The notes: generated by a model from the letters alone, not told the origin. Positions 19,709 to 28,874 are shown, counted from the stretch's first letter. The stretch is DNA of 64,000 bases from an uncultured bacterium (GCA_949283655.1 CASDTH010000007.1:49213-113212), one strand, 5' to 3'. A program made the numbers and translations.

Positions 19709-21040
19709 ATGGCGATAACGGCCCGTCAGCTGGCGCTTCAGGCCCTTGTTCGCATGCAGCGCGACGCCGCCTATTCCAATTTGGCGCTGGATGCCGCGCT
19801 GAGCCGCAGCCGCCTGCCGGAGCGCGACGCTGCGCTGGCGGCTGCGCTGGTCTATGGCGTGCAGGAGCGGCTGCTAACCATTGATTATCAGCTGGCGCTC
19901 TATCTGCGGCAGCCGCTGAAAAAGCTGCGGCCCGAGGTGCTCGCTGCACTGCGGTTGGGCGTATGTCAGTTGCTTTTTATGGATAAAATTCCGGCGCGCG
20001 CCGCCGTGAGTGAGAGTGTCTTGCTCGTTAAGCAGAACGGCTGCGCCTTTGCTGCCGGCTTGGTGAACGCTGTTTTGCACAAGGTGGAAGCAGCTGGGCT
20101 GCGGCTGCCGGATGCGCAGCAGGGGAGGGATTACGCGCTCTCGGTTCATTACTCCTTCCCGGAATGGCTGATTCACACCTGGAGCAACGCCTACGGGCGC
20201 GAAGCTGCGCTTGATATTTTAAAGGCCTGTGAAGCGCCAGCTCCGCTCACAATCCGGGTGAATACGCTGCGCACCTCGACGCTGGAGCTCACGCGCCTGC
20301 TGAAGGAGGAGGGCGTCGAAGCCCGCCCCGTGCCGGGGCTTATGGATGCGCTGGAGCTGGAGCGGGCCGGTGCGGTGGAGCGGCTGAGCGCTTACCGGCA
20401 GGGCCTGTTTCATGTGCAGGATGCCGCCTCACAGCTGTGCTGTGCGGCTGTGGGTGCGCAGCCGGGGGAGACGGTCTTCGACCTGTGCGCCGCCCCGGGT
20501 GGGAAAAGCTTTACCCTGGCGCAGCGGATGCAGGGGAAAGGATGTGTCAGGTCATTTGACCTGTATCCCTCCCGTACGGCGCTTATCACAGAGGGGGCGC
20601 AGCGGCTGAGGCTGGCGGCGGTTCAGGCGGAGGTCGCGGATGCCAGCTGCTATTGTCCATCGCTTGGCCAGGCGAATCGTGTATTGTGCGACGTCCCCTG
20701 TTCTGGGCTTGGCGTTGTGCGGCGCAAGCCGGAAATCCGCTATAAATCAAGGTCGGAGGTTGACAAATTGCCCGCTTTGCAGTACCTTATACTCTGTAAT
20801 GCCTCTCGTTATGTTCAAAAGGGCGGGCGTTTAATCTACTCTACCTGTACGTTAAACCCGGATGAAAACGAGGCGGTTTGCGGGCGCTTTTTGCAGGAGT
20901 ATCCTATGTTCCGCCCGGCGCCGGTCCTGCCTGAGGTGGCACAGGGGCGGCGGGATGCGTACGGCTTCCTGACGCTGTTCCCGCAGGACAGGGGGCATGA
21001 CGGCTTTTATATTGCGTCGTTTCAAGAGGTGAGCGTTTGA
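19709..21040 (+). CDS. rsmB: 16S rRNA (cytosine-967 C5)-methyltransferase RsmB
   Basis: A 443-residue SAM-dependent RNA methyltransferase. The N-terminal NusB-like domain (about 1-130) is followed by the methyltransferase domain with the SAM loop DLCAAPGGKSFTLAQ, the PCSGLG motif IV Cys (CDVPCSGLGVVRRKPE) and the catalytic Cys in YSTCTLNPDENE. The gene follows the YugP-like gene by 18 nt. Its stop codon overlaps the start codon of rlmN. Confidence 0.96.
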   Translation: MAITARQLALQALVRMQRDAAYSNLALDAALSRSRLPERDAALAAALVYGVQERLLTIDYQLALYLRQPLKKLRPEVLAALRLGVCQLLFMDKIPARAAVSESVLLVKQNGCAFAAGLVNAVLHKVEAAGLRLPDAQQGRDYALSVHYSFPEWLIHTWSNAYGREAALDILKACEAPAPLTIRVNTLRTSTLELTRLLKEEGVEARPVPGLMDALELERAGAVERLSAYRQGLFHVQDAASQLCCAAVGAQPGETVFDLCAAPGGKSFTLAQRMQGKGCVRSFDLYPSRTALITEGAQRLRLAAVQAEVADASCYCPSLGQANRVLCDVPCSGLGVVRRKPEIRYKSRSEVDKLPALQYLILCNASRYVQKGGRLIYSTCTLNPDENEAVCGRFLQEYPMFRPAPVLPEVAQGRRDAYGFLTLFPQDRGHDGFYIASFQEVSV

Positions 21041-22089
21041 ATCCGACGGATATCCGCTCCATGACGGAGGAGGAATTGAAAGAGGCGCTGTCTGCTGCCG
21101 GTCAGCCGTCCTACCGCGTTGCGCAGGTGTATGCCTGGCTGCAAAAGAAGGGCGTTTCCGGCTTTGATGAGATGACGGATCAGCCGAAGCACTTTCGGGA
21201 TTGGATGCGCAGCCGGTTTACGATCCCAGGTTGCGAGATTGAAAGGCGGTTGATTTCTGCGCTGGATGGCACGGTGAAGTATCTTTACCGCCTGCATGAC
21301 GGTGCGCTGATCGAATCTGTCCTGATGCGTTATAAGTATGGCTATACGCTCTGCGTTTCCTCGCAGGTAGGCTGCAAAATGGGTTGCTCGTTTTGCGCGT
21401 CCACCATTGGCGGTTTTGTCCGCAATCTGGAGCCGTCCGAGATGCTGGGGCAAATCCATGCGGCGCAGAGGGATCGGAATGTCCGCGTTTCTCACGTCGT
21501 ATTAATGGGGATGGGGGAACCGCTGGATAATTTTGAAAACGTTCTGCGCTTTTTGCGGCTTGCCACAGATGAGAAAGGGCTTCATCTCAGCATGCGGAAT
21601 ATCTCCCTTTCCACCTGTGGGATTGTGCCCGGCATTGAAAAGCTGCTCAGCCACCATTTACAGCTGACGCTTTCCGTTTCCCTCCACGCCCCAAACGATG
21701 CGGTGCGCTCCCGGATCATGCCGGTCAACCGCAGGTGGGGGGTTGATGAATTACTCAGTGCGTGCCGGAGATATGTGCGGGAAACCTCCCGTAGGATCTC
21801 CTTTGAATATGCGATGATCCAAAATGTAAACGATTCCGACGATTGCGCGCGGGAGCTCGCGGGCAGGCTGAAGGGGATGCTCTGCCACGTGAATTTGATC
21901 CCTGCAAATGAGGTGCGGGAGAATGATTACCACCGCAGCTCGAAGGAGCGCTTGGAGCGGTTTTCCAAGCTTTTGGAGGAGCGCGGTATTCAGGTGACGG
22001 TTCGCCGCACGCTTGGCGCAGATATCAATGCCTCCTGTGGGCAGCTGAGGCGCGGATATTTATCCCGGCAAAGGGAGGGACATACGTGA
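21037..22089 (+). CDS. rlmN: Dual-specificity RNA methyltransferase RlmN
   Basis: A 350-residue radical-SAM enzyme that methylates A2503 of 23S rRNA and A37 of some tRNAs. The iron-sulfur motif CKMGCSFCAST (CxxxCxxC) is at about residues 111-121, followed by GMGEPLDN and SLSTCGIVPG. A conserved Cys near the C-terminus (NASCGQL) is the methyl carrier. The start appears to be TTG at 21037, overlapping the rsmB stop as TTGA and preceded by AAGAGGTGAG, implying translational coupling. The next ATG is 8 codons in. Confidence 0.95.
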   Translation: MNPTDIRSMTEEELKEALSAAGQPSYRVAQVYAWLQKKGVSGFDEMTDQPKHFRDWMRSRFTIPGCEIERRLISALDGTVKYLYRLHDGALIESVLMRYKYGYTLCVSSQVGCKMGCSFCASTIGGFVRNLEPSEMLGQIHAAQRDRNVRVSHVVLMGMGEPLDNFENVLRFLRLATDEKGLHLSMRNISLSTCGIVPGIEKLLSHHLQLTLSVSLHAPNDAVRSRIMPVNRRWGVDELLSACRRYVRETSRRISFEYAMIQNVNDSDDCARELAGRLKGMLCHVNLIPANEVRENDYHRSSKERLERFSKLLEERGIQVTVRRTLGADINASCGQLRRGYLSRQREGHT

Positions 22090-22814
22090 GAATTGTGGCG
22101 AAAACAGATATTGGAAGAGTGAGGGATTCCAATCAGGATTCCTACGCTGCAGGGGAATTGCCCGGGGGCGTTGCGTGGGCCGTTGTGTGCGACGGCATGG
22201 GGGGCGCAGCTGGCGGAAATGTAGCGAGCTCTACCGCAGTGAAGATGATCTCTCAGCAGATCACCGCTCAGTATCGGGATGGAATGAGCGGTAATTCCAT
22301 TCGAAACATGCTGGCTTCCGCTGTGGCGGCAGCCAATGTCAGCATCTTTGACCTGGCCAGTTCTAACCCGGAGCTGCACGGGATGGGGACGACGGTGGTT
22401 GCCGCGATCCTGTCAGATCATATGGCACGGGTGGCGCATGTGGGCGATAGCCGGGCCTATAAAATCTCCTCGGAGGGGCTTATCCAAATGACGCGGGATC
22501 ACTCCGTTGTGCAGGAGCTGGTGGAGACTGGAAGGCTGACGCCGGATGAGGCGAAGGCGCACCCGAGAAAAAATATTATTACACGTGCTCTCGGTGTCGA
22601 TGAGACAGTTGATATAGATTTTTGTGAAGACAGGATGGAGCCGGATGACGTGCTCCTCCTGTGCACAGATGGGTTGACCAACTATTTGGAGACGGATGAG
22701 ATTTTCCAAATTGCCAAGAGCAGTGGGTATTATGAATCCGCCCAGCAGATGGTCGATCTTGCCAACCAGCACGGTGGCGGCGATAATATCACGGTAGTTG
22801 CTATTACCTATTGA
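22086..22814 (+). CDS. prpC: PP2C-type Ser/Thr protein phosphatase (PrpC/Stp)
   Basis: A 242-residue metal-dependent phosphatase. Metal-binding motifs are RVRDSNQDSY, VVCDGMGGAAGG, ARVAHVGDSRAY, LLCTDGLTNY and GGGDNITVV near the C-terminus. It removes phosphates placed by PrkC, the next gene. The GTG start at 22086 overlaps the rlmN stop (GTGA). The 40-nt gap to prkC keeps the pair in the operon, as in Bacillus. Confidence 0.96.
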   Translation: MRIVAKTDIGRVRDSNQDSYAAGELPGGVAWAVVCDGMGGAAGGNVASSTAVKMISQQITAQYRDGMSGNSIRNMLASAVAAANVSIFDLASSNPELHGMGTTVVAAILSDHMARVAHVGDSRAYKISSEGLIQMTRDHSVVQELVETGRLTPDEAKAHPRKNIITRALGVDETVDIDFCEDRMEPDDVLLLCTDGLTNYLETDEIFQIAKSSGYYESAQQMVDLANQHGGGDNITVVAITY

Positions 22815-22854
22815 TGCGCTGTCACTTCCGGTTTGTATGAAAGGATGGTTACAC

Positions 22855-25071
22855 ATGGAGAATTACGTTGGAAAGCGGTTAGACGGCCGCTACGAGATTC
22901 AGGAGCTCATTGGCGTCGGTGGAATGGCTGTGGTGTACAAGGCCTACGATAACATCGACGACAGAATCGTCGCCGTGAAAATCCTCAAGGAGGAGTTTCT
23001 TCAAAACGAAGAGTTCCGCCGCCGGTTTAAGAATGAGTCCAAGGCGATCGCAGTGCTTTCCCATCCCAACATTGTGAAGGTCTACGATGTCAGCTTTGGA
23101 GACCGGCTGCAATATATCGTAATGGAATATGTGGAAGGAATCACCCTGAAGGAGTATATTGAGCAGCAAAAGGTCATCAACTGGAAGGAAGCCCTGCATT
23201 TCGTCACGCAGATCCTGCGCGCTCTTCAACACGCGCATGATAAAGGGATTGTGCACCGTGATATCAAGCCGCAAAATATTATGCTGCTGCAAAACGGCAA
23301 TATTAAGGTGACAGATTTCGGCATTGCGCGCTTTAGCCGCAGCGAAACCCGCACCATGACGGAGAGCGCCATTGGCTCCGTTCACTATATCAGCCCGGAG
23401 CAGGCCCGTGGGGAGATTACCGACGATAAAGCGGATATCTATTCTGTCGGAGTCGTGCTTTATGAGATGCTGACGGGGCAGCTTCCCTTCCAATCAGATA
23501 GCGCTGTTTCTGTGGCGATCATGCAGTTGCAATCTGACCCGAAGAGCCCACGTGAGATCAACGATCAGATCCCGATCGGGCTGGAGCAGATTACGATGAA
23601 GGCCATGCAGAAGGATGTACGCGACCGGTATCAGTCCGCTGCGGAGATGCTGCTGGATCTGGATGAGTTTAAACGGAATCCGGATATCAAATTTGATTAC
23701 ACATTTTTTGTGGATACGGAGCCTACAAAATATATTGAGGATACGGGCAAGCTTCGTCCTGCCGTTCCGCCGGTGGCGGAGGACACCTATGAACAAGAGG
23801 CGCCCGCCCGCAAAAAGGCGATTCCCATCCTGATTGGGATTGTGGCCGGGCTGGCTGTTGTTGGCATTATTATTGGTATTCTGTTTGGCACCGGCGTGTT
23901 GGGTGGCAGCCGCGTCGACATCCCCAAGCTGGTCGGTTTGAATTACTATAATGATATCGAGCCTAATCTGGATACCACATATGCTGATTATGATATTGTG
24001 ATTTCTGAGGAAACGATCTCGGATTCTACGCAGGCGCCCAATACGGTTGCGGAGCAGTCCCCTGCTTATGAAGAAGGGAAGACGATGCGTAAAAATGGCA
24101 AGATCGTCATCAAGCTTGTCCGCAGCGGAGAGGATATTGAAATCCCATCGGTGCGCGGTTCCTCTTTTGAGGAGGCAAAGCAGACGTTGATTGCCAGGGG
24201 CTTTAATGTCTCCAGTGATCCGATTGCCGCTTATGACAGCGATTTGGAAGAGGGGCAGGTGATCCAAACCATCCCGAATGGTGGCACAAAGGCCGCAGCG
24301 GGAACGACTGTCTATATCCAGGTCAACACCGGGGAGGATACCAACTCTGTAGAGATGCCTGATCTGGAAGTGGGCAAGAACACGCTGGAGGTCGCCCGGA
24401 TGATTCTGGAGAGCGTGGGCCTGGAACTTGACACCAGCAACATCCAGTATGAGGATAGCGAATATCCGAAGGATACGGTAATCGATCAGGATTTCCGCGC
24501 AGGCACGTCCGTCCCGAAAAACACAAAGGTTGGAGTTGTGCTCAGCAATGGCAGCGGCGAACCAAAAGAATATACCATCCGGCTGGATAACATGCCGAGC
24601 GTCCGGAATATGGAGGCAACGCTGCGTGTCTATTTGGATGGCACGGAGAACGTCTATAATAACACGGTCCTGCTCAATGGCAGCCCTGTCGATATGGCGA
24701 TCACCGGCAGCGGCACTGGGCGGCAGCTGACAGTCACCCTGAATGGCGACACCATCTATGAGTGCACCTTTGATTTTGCAACCGGCACAAAGACAAACGA
24801 AAGCTATAATTACGATAACTTTAAAGTGTCTGTGCCGAATGTGCTTGGCATGACGCAGGCTGCGGCTGAAGAGGAATTGAGAGCCTATGGCTTCCAGGTT
24901 CAGGTGGAAACCAACACAAGCCTGAATACGCCCTCCGGCGAGGTCTTCATGCAGAGGCCGGTAGAGGGGCGGACGGCAAGCTATGGCTCCACAGTGACAA
25001 TCACAGTGAGCTCTGGCGGGATGATCGGCGGAGGAGAAACATCACCCTCTGGAACAACGCCGGCCGAATAA
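22855..25071 (+). CDS. prkC: Ser/Thr protein kinase with four PASTA domains (PrkC)
   Basis: A 738-residue membrane kinase. The cytoplasmic kinase domain (about 1-270) has the glycine loop GVGGMAVVYKA, catalytic HRDIKPQN (His134, Asp136), DFGIARF and the SPEQARGE activation segment. A membrane helix is at about 320-345. Outside are PASTA repeats starting near VDIPKLVGLNY, IEIPSVRGSSF and VEMPDLEVGKN. A linker follows, then a fourth repeat from VSVPNVLGMTQ. PASTA domains sense muropeptides, linking growth or spore germination to cell wall state. ATG 22855 follows AAAGGA; the frame open from 22798 overlaps prpC. Its presumed regulatory partner IreB lies at 55.6 kb. Confidence 0.97.
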   Translation: MENYVGKRLDGRYEIQELIGVGGMAVVYKAYDNIDDRIVAVKILKEEFLQNEEFRRRFKNESKAIAVLSHPNIVKVYDVSFGDRLQYIVMEYVEGITLKEYIEQQKVINWKEALHFVTQILRALQHAHDKGIVHRDIKPQNIMLLQNGNIKVTDFGIARFSRSETRTMTESAIGSVHYISPEQARGEITDDKADIYSVGVVLYEMLTGQLPFQSDSAVSVAIMQLQSDPKSPREINDQIPIGLEQITMKAMQKDVRDRYQSAAEMLLDLDEFKRNPDIKFDYTFFVDTEPTKYIEDTGKLRPAVPPVAEDTYEQEAPARKKAIPILIGIVAGLAVVGIIIGILFGTGVLGGSRVDIPKLVGLNYYNDIEPNLDTTYADYDIVISEETISDSTQAPNTVAEQSPAYEEGKTMRKNGKIVIKLVRSGEDIEIPSVRGSSFEEAKQTLIARGFNVSSDPIAAYDSDLEEGQVIQTIPNGGTKAAAGTTVYIQVNTGEDTNSVEMPDLEVGKNTLEVARMILESVGLELDTSNIQYEDSEYPKDTVIDQDFRAGTSVPKNTKVGVVLSNGSGEPKEYTIRLDNMPSVRNMEATLRVYLDGTENVYNNTVLLNGSPVDMAITGSGTGRQLTVTLNGDTIYECTFDFATGTKTNESYNYDNFKVSVPNVLGMTQAAAEEELRAYGFQVQVETNTSLNTPSGEVFMQRPVEGRTASYGSTVTITVSSGGMIGGGETSPSGTTPAE

Positions 25072-25087
25072 AGCGAACGCGCGAAAT

Positions 25088-25996
25088 GTGGGATTGACGG
25101 TGCAATTAAACGGTTTATTGCAAAAAGGCATCGGCGGCTTCTATTATGTGGAAGCCGCCGATGCGGTATATGAATGCAGGGCGAGAGGCGTTTTTCGCAA
25201 ACGCAGGCAGACGCCGCTTGTAGGGGATGCTGTGCGCATTACTCTGGGCGAAGCGGGGCGGGAAAACACAATCGATGAGATTCTGCCACGTAAAAATTTT
25301 TTGCGCCGCCCTCCGCTTGCCAATCTGGAGCAGCTGATTATTGTGGCCTCCTCCTGCGAGCCATCCCCAAACCTTTTTCTGCTGGATAAATTGACGGCCA
25401 TCGCCGTCTCTAAACAGATTGCGCCGGTGATGGTTTTCACAAAAACCGATCTCTGTAATGCGGATGCGCTCACCGGCATTTACCGCCAGGCGGGCATCCC
25501 GGCTTTTTCAGTTTCGTGCAAAACGGGGGATGGGGTGGAGGCCTTTCGGCCCATCCTTGCTGGGAAGCTGAGCGCCTTTACCGGCAATTCCGGCGTGGGA
25601 AAATCTTCCCTGCTCAACTGCCTGGATGCCTCTCTGTGCTTGCCGACTGGCGAGATCAGCGATAAGCTGGGCCGCGGTAGGCACACTACCCGCCAATCCG
25701 AAATTTTTCATTTGGCTGGTGGTCTGGTTGCAGATACGCCCGGCTTTTCCTCTCTGGATTTGGAAAAAAGCGAGGTGCTCCGGAAAGAGGAGCTGCCCTT
25801 CTGCTTCCCGGAGTTTTTGCCCTATCTAGGCCAGTGCCGTTTTTCCAGCTGCACGCATACGCGGGATCGCGGGTGCGCCATCCTACGCGCAGTTGAGAAG
25901 GGGGAGATTAACCGGCAGCGGCATGAGAGCTATGTTGCCCTCTATGAGGCGGCAAAGGCCCTGAAGGAATGGGAGCTTGATGGGCGAGGAAGGTAG
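25088..25996 (+). CDS. rsgA: Ribosome small-subunit GTPase RsgA
   Basis: A circularly permuted GTPase of about 302 residues that checks late 30S subunit assembly. An N-terminal OB fold is followed by motifs in permuted order: G4 TKTD, then G1 GNSGVGKSSLL, then G3 DTPGF. The C-terminal zinc site is C-x4-C with His (CRFSSCTHTRDRGC). The start is uncertain: GTG 25088, TTG 25094 and GTG 25100 are in frame and none has a strong ribosome binding site. It follows prkC by 16 nt, as in Bacillus (yloQ). Confidence 0.95.
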   Translation: MGLTVQLNGLLQKGIGGFYYVEAADAVYECRARGVFRKRRQTPLVGDAVRITLGEAGRENTIDEILPRKNFLRRPPLANLEQLIIVASSCEPSPNLFLLDKLTAIAVSKQIAPVMVFTKTDLCNADALTGIYRQAGIPAFSVSCKTGDGVEAFRPILAGKLSAFTGNSGVGKSSLLNCLDASLCLPTGEISDKLGRGRHTTRQSEIFHLAGGLVADTPGFSSLDLEKSEVLRKEELPFCFPEFLPYLGQCRFSSCTHTRDRGCAILRAVEKGEINRQRHESYVALYEAAKALKEWELDGRGR

Positions 25997-26005
25997 TGTG
26001 TTGTG

Positions 26006-26632
26006 ATGGCTCGATGTGTTCTTTTGGGCGCGGCCCCGATCCAAGATTACCAGGCATGCGCGTCTTTTTTTCAGCCGGGGGATTTTCTTCTCTGCGTAGA
26101 TGGAGGATATTTGCACGCCAGCCACATGGGGCTCCGCCCGGATCTGCTGCTTGGCGATTTTGATTCCTCCCGTCTGCCGACGGATCTATCCTGTGAAATC
26201 TGCTCCTACCCGCCGGAGAAGGATGATACCGATATGCTTCTGGCGCTAAAAACCGGACTGGAGCGCGGCTTTCATGATTTTTTGATCCTGGGCGGCTTAG
26301 GCGGCCGGCTAGATCACACGGTGGCGAATTTTACGGTGCTGGCCTATGCGTTGGAGCATGGGGCAAGCGCTGTGTTGCGGGATGAAAAAAATATCGTGTG
26401 TTTGCTGCGGGATGGCAGCATCTCCGTGCCGTTCCGGTCCGGTTTTAAAATGTCTGTTTTCCCATATGGCGGCGCTGCACAAGGTGTGTGCCTGCGCGGC
26501 GTCCAATATCCATTGGAGGATTATCCTATGCCCCCCTACTGCACGCTTGGTGTCAGCAACGAGGTGCTGCCCTCCGGTGCGGAAGTCTCTGTTGCAAGTG
26601 GAACGCTGTTGCTGCTGTTTTCAAGGGATTAG
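26006..26632 (+). CDS. thiN: Thiamine pyrophosphokinase
   Basis: A 208-residue enzyme that makes thiamine diphosphate from thiamine and ATP. Recognisable motifs are CVDGGYLHASHMGLRPDLLLGDFDSS (substrate Asp residues), PPEKDDTDMLLAL and LGGLGGRLDHTVANF. GTG 26003 and ATG 26006 are adjacent candidate starts. In Bacillus rpe lies between rsgA and thiN; here it is missing and the two genes are 9 nt apart. Confidence 0.95.
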   Translation: MARCVLLGAAPIQDYQACASFFQPGDFLLCVDGGYLHASHMGLRPDLLLGDFDSSRLPTDLSCEICSYPPEKDDTDMLLALKTGLERGFHDFLILGGLGGRLDHTVANFTVLAYALEHGASAVLRDEKNIVCLLRDGSISVPFRSGFKMSVFPYGGAAQGVCLRGVQYPLEDYPMPPYCTLGVSNEVLPSGAEVSVASGTLLLLFSRD

Positions 26633-26751
26633 AACGATTGGACGTAGAAAGGCACGCTTTTTCAGTTCCGGCATATACTAAAGTGAGCATGTGAGCAAGC
26701 AGATGCTCGAAGGGCCTGTGCCCTTCATCTTGCGCCGGGGCGGTGCTGCCT

Positions 26752-26904
26752 GTGAGATACCGGAAAAGTAGCAGGGGATTGATCTTAATTGCGTTCGGGC
26801 TGGGGCTTTTAGTGGCCCGCTTTTTCCCGGCACAGTTTTTGCTGGCCGTGTTGGCTGCTCTGCTGGTATTGTTCGGCGTAGCTCTGTGCAGAAACTTTTG
26901 TTAG
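26752..26904 (+). CDS. Small hydrophobic membrane protein
   Basis: A 50-codon frame starting with GTG (MRYRKSSRGLILIAFGLGLL...). A basic head is followed by two hydrophobic stretches (ILIAFGLGLLVARFF and FLLAVLAALLVLFGVALC), making a tiny membrane hairpin. It sits between thiN and spoVM, with only 11 nt before the spoVM start. The ribosome binding site is poor. Composition and placement support a real gene; the function is unknown. Confidence 0.6.
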   Translation: MRYRKSSRGLILIAFGLGLLVARFFPAQFLLAVLAALLVLFGVALCRNFC

Positions 26905-26915
26905 GGGGATCTGGT

Positions 26916-27002
26916 ATGAAAGTTGTCTCTTTCCGTAGCCCAAAGCTTTTGAGCGGAATCCTGCGCCTGATTTTCAGAATTAAAAAGTCGGAAGGTGTGT
27001 GA
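26916..27002 (+). CDS. spoVM: Stage V sporulation protein SpoVM-like peptide
   Basis: A 28-residue peptide, MKVVSFRSPKLLSGILRL followed by IFRIKKSEGV. It matches the layout of SpoVM: a short N-terminal part, a central Pro (Pro9, as in the Bacillus peptide) and an amphipathic Leu/Ile-rich helix ending in basic residues. In Bacillus, SpoVM binds the positively curved forespore membrane and recruits SpoIVA to start coat assembly. The ATG at 26916 lies 7 nt after a GGGGGAT site. It sits downstream of thiN exactly as in Bacillus subtilis. This is the strongest sign in the window that the organism forms endospores. Confidence 0.87.
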   Translation: MKVVSFRSPKLLSGILRLIFRIKKSEGV

Positions 27003-27028
27003 CCCTGAGCGGGGGATACATACAAAAA

Positions 27029-27063
27029 GCGGCCGTCGGAGGGGGATCTCCTCCGGCGGCCGC
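27029..27063 (+). terminator. GC-rich hairpin at the end of the yicC-spoVM operon
   Basis: GCGGCCG-T-CGGAGG (27029-27042) pairs with CCTCCG-G-CGGCCGC (27050-27063) around a 7-nt loop. No T run follows on the plus strand, so it may act as a weak terminator or as a 3' RNA stabiliser. It also separates spoVM from the converging GH16 gene. Confidence 0.6.
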
Positions 27064-27116
27064 CTCAGTCTGTCGGGTGAGGGTTTCAGATGTGCACAGA
27101 TGCCATCTGAATCTGA

Positions 27117-28160
27117 TCAATTTGCCAGGTCCAGCTCACCGGGGAATTTTGCGTCGTCAATCTGGTAAGGCGTGTAGTTTTCGTTTTGCCAAACCTTCAC
27201 ATAGTCGACATAGAAAATGCTTTCGCTGGTCTCGTCAAATTTGCCGATATCCTGCCCATGTGGGCCGGATTCATCGCCTGCGTCGATTTCCACCGTCAGG
27301 CGCAAAAACTCCTGCACCTTTGAAACGCCGCCTCCCATCGAGGCCCAGGTTGGCTCGCCATCGATGTAAAAGACATAGTATTCCGGCGTCCATTTCAGTG
27401 CAAAGGTATGGTAGCCGTCGTATAAATCCTTCCCCAGCTCTCGGATGCTTCCTTCTGATTTGGCAAACTCGCCGTAGCCGTTCCAAAGCAGGGCATGGCC
27501 CATCTTCGTGCCGTCGCTGCTTTTGCGGAAGGCGCTTTCAAACACATCGATCTCCGTGCCATCTACGCCCTCGCTCGCAACCTTGCGCTGATTGGAAGAT
27601 TGCAGCCAAAACGCAGACCAGAGGCCGTCCGCGTCCGGGAATTTGACGCGCGTTTCAAAATAGCCGAACGCCTGCCCGAACAGAATCTCATCGTTGCTGC
27701 CCTTATTGCTGTTGTTGTCGCCTACAATGCGCCGGGTTTCAATGCCTCCGGTGAAGCGGCCGCTGGCAGGGCAGTCGCCGCCGCAATCGTGGGCGGCGTC
27801 ATAGCGTGCGTGGATTTCCACCTTGCCGTCGCGCACCTGCACCATGTCTGGGCACCACCAGCAGCCCTGCTCCGGTCTGTCCGCATCATTGCTTTCCCAG
27901 CGAATAGCGTGGGGAGAGGTTGTCCAGATCTCATGGCTGCCGGTATATTGTTCCCCAAACTGAATGCCCTGATTGAGGCCGTCGCCATTGAATTGATCCT
28001 CAAACACGAGATACCAGCCGTCCTGCCCCAGCACGGGGAGGGAGAGGTCATATATCTCTTTTTTCCAGCTATCCGAATCTTCCTGCTGCTTGCCGCAGCC
28101 GGAGAGCAAAAGGCTGCTGAGCAGGCATAGAGCCATTATAAGCGCGATCCACTTTTTCAT
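27117..28160 (-). CDS. GH16 family glycoside hydrolase, lipoprotein
   Basis: A 347-residue exported lipoprotein. The signal peptide (MKKWIALIMALCLLSS) ends in the lipobox LLSGC with the lipidated Cys22. The GH16 jelly-roll domain (about 45-340) contains the catalytic motif EIDVFE with Glu203, Asp205 and Glu208, as in laminarinases and lichenases. The likely role is cutting mixed-linkage or beta-1,3-glucans at the cell surface. The insertion GCWWCPD with extra cysteines near 100-130 is unusual and may form disulfides. It is a single-gene unit. Confidence 0.92.
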   Translation of the reverse strand: MKKWIALIMALCLLSSLLLSGCGKQQEDSDSWKKEIYDLSLPVLGQDGWYLVFEDQFNGDGLNQGIQFGEQYTGSHEIWTTSPHAIRWESNDADRPEQGCWWCPDMVQVRDGKVEIHARYDAAHDCGGDCPASGRFTGGIETRRIVGDNNSNKGSNDEILFGQAFGYFETRVKFPDADGLWSAFWLQSSNQRKVASEGVDGTEIDVFESAFRKSSDGTKMGHALLWNGYGEFAKSEGSIRELGKDLYDGYHTFALKWTPEYYVFYIDGEPTWASMGGGVSKVQEFLRLTVEIDAGDESGPHGQDIGKFDETSESIFYVDYVKVWQNENYTPYQIDDAKFPGELDLAN

Positions 28161-28270
28161 GTCATCCCATCCTTCCTCATGTGTCTATCAATCGCGGCCC
28201 ACCGCTGCGACCGCTCTCAGTGTATCGAAAGAAGAGGGGAATGTCAAGCAGTGAAGCAGTGGGAAAATCA

Positions 28271-28301
28271 CAAAAACCCGGCCGCCAGAAAGGCGGCCGG
28301 G
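28271..28301 (-). terminator. Rho-independent terminator of the rubrerythrin gene
   Basis: A perfect 10-bp stem (28277-28286 with 28292-28301, CCCGGCCGCC and complement) around a 5-nt loop is followed on the minus strand by TTTTTG. It lies 30 nt after the rubrerythrin stop. Confidence 0.88.
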
Positions 28302-28331
28302 CACGCTCGAAAAGGGAATGTTCGTTTTTGA

Positions 28332-28874
28332 TTAGCCGAAATAGCGCTCCAGCAGGCCCTTGAAGGCTTTGCCATGGCGTGCTTCATCTTTGCACATCTC
28401 GTGCACGGTGTCATGAATAGCGTCATAGTTGAGCGCCTTCGCACGCTTGGCGAGCTTGAGCTTGCCCTCGGTTGCGCCGTACTCCGCTTCCACACGTACA
28501 CGCAGGTTTTCCTTCGTGTCTGCAACGACAACCTCGCCAAGCAGCTCGGCAAATTTTGCCGCGTGCTCCGCCTCCTCATAAGCGATGCGCTTATAAGCCT
28601 CTGCAACCTCAGGATAGCCTTCGCGATCCGCCTGGCGGCTCATGGCCAGATACATGCCGACCTCAGTGCATTCACCCATGAAGTTAGCGCGCAGATCCTC
28701 AACAACATCCTCTTCTACGCCCTGCGCAACGCCAATGCGGTGTTCGTCCGCCCAGACCATCTCACCCTTGACCTCGTTAAACTTCTCACGGGGCGCTTTG
28801 CAAACGGGGCAGAACTCCGGGGCCTCCTCGCCCTCATAAACATAGCCGCAAACGCTGCAAACAAACTTTTTCAT
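28332..28874 (-). CDS. Reverse rubrerythrin (N-terminal rubredoxin domain)
   Basis: A 180-residue iron protein that reduces hydrogen peroxide or oxygen in anaerobes. The rubredoxin domain comes first ([23 protein letters not shown], two CxxC pairs), followed by the ferritin-like diiron domain with the conserved Glu and His residues ([30 protein letters not shown]). This domain order defines reverse rubrerythrin, a hydrogen-peroxide and oxygen defence enzyme of clostridia under PerR control. The ATG follows GGAGG. A Fur/PerR-family gene lies just upstream in the same direction. Confidence 0.95.
   Translation of the reverse strand: MKKFVCSVCGYVYEGEEAPEFCPVCKAPREKFNEVKGEMVWADEHRIGVAQGVEEDVVEDLRANFMGECTEVGMYLAMSRQADREGYPEVAEAYKRIAYEEAEHAAKFAELLGEVVVADTKENLRVRVEAEYGATEGKLKLAKRAKALNYDAIHDTVHEMCKDEARHGKAFKGLLERYFG

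Noticed and set aside
27495..28130. 211-codon plus-strand frame opposite the GH16 gene
   Set aside because: The minus-strand frame has a lipobox and GH16 catalytic residues; the plus frame is its shadow.
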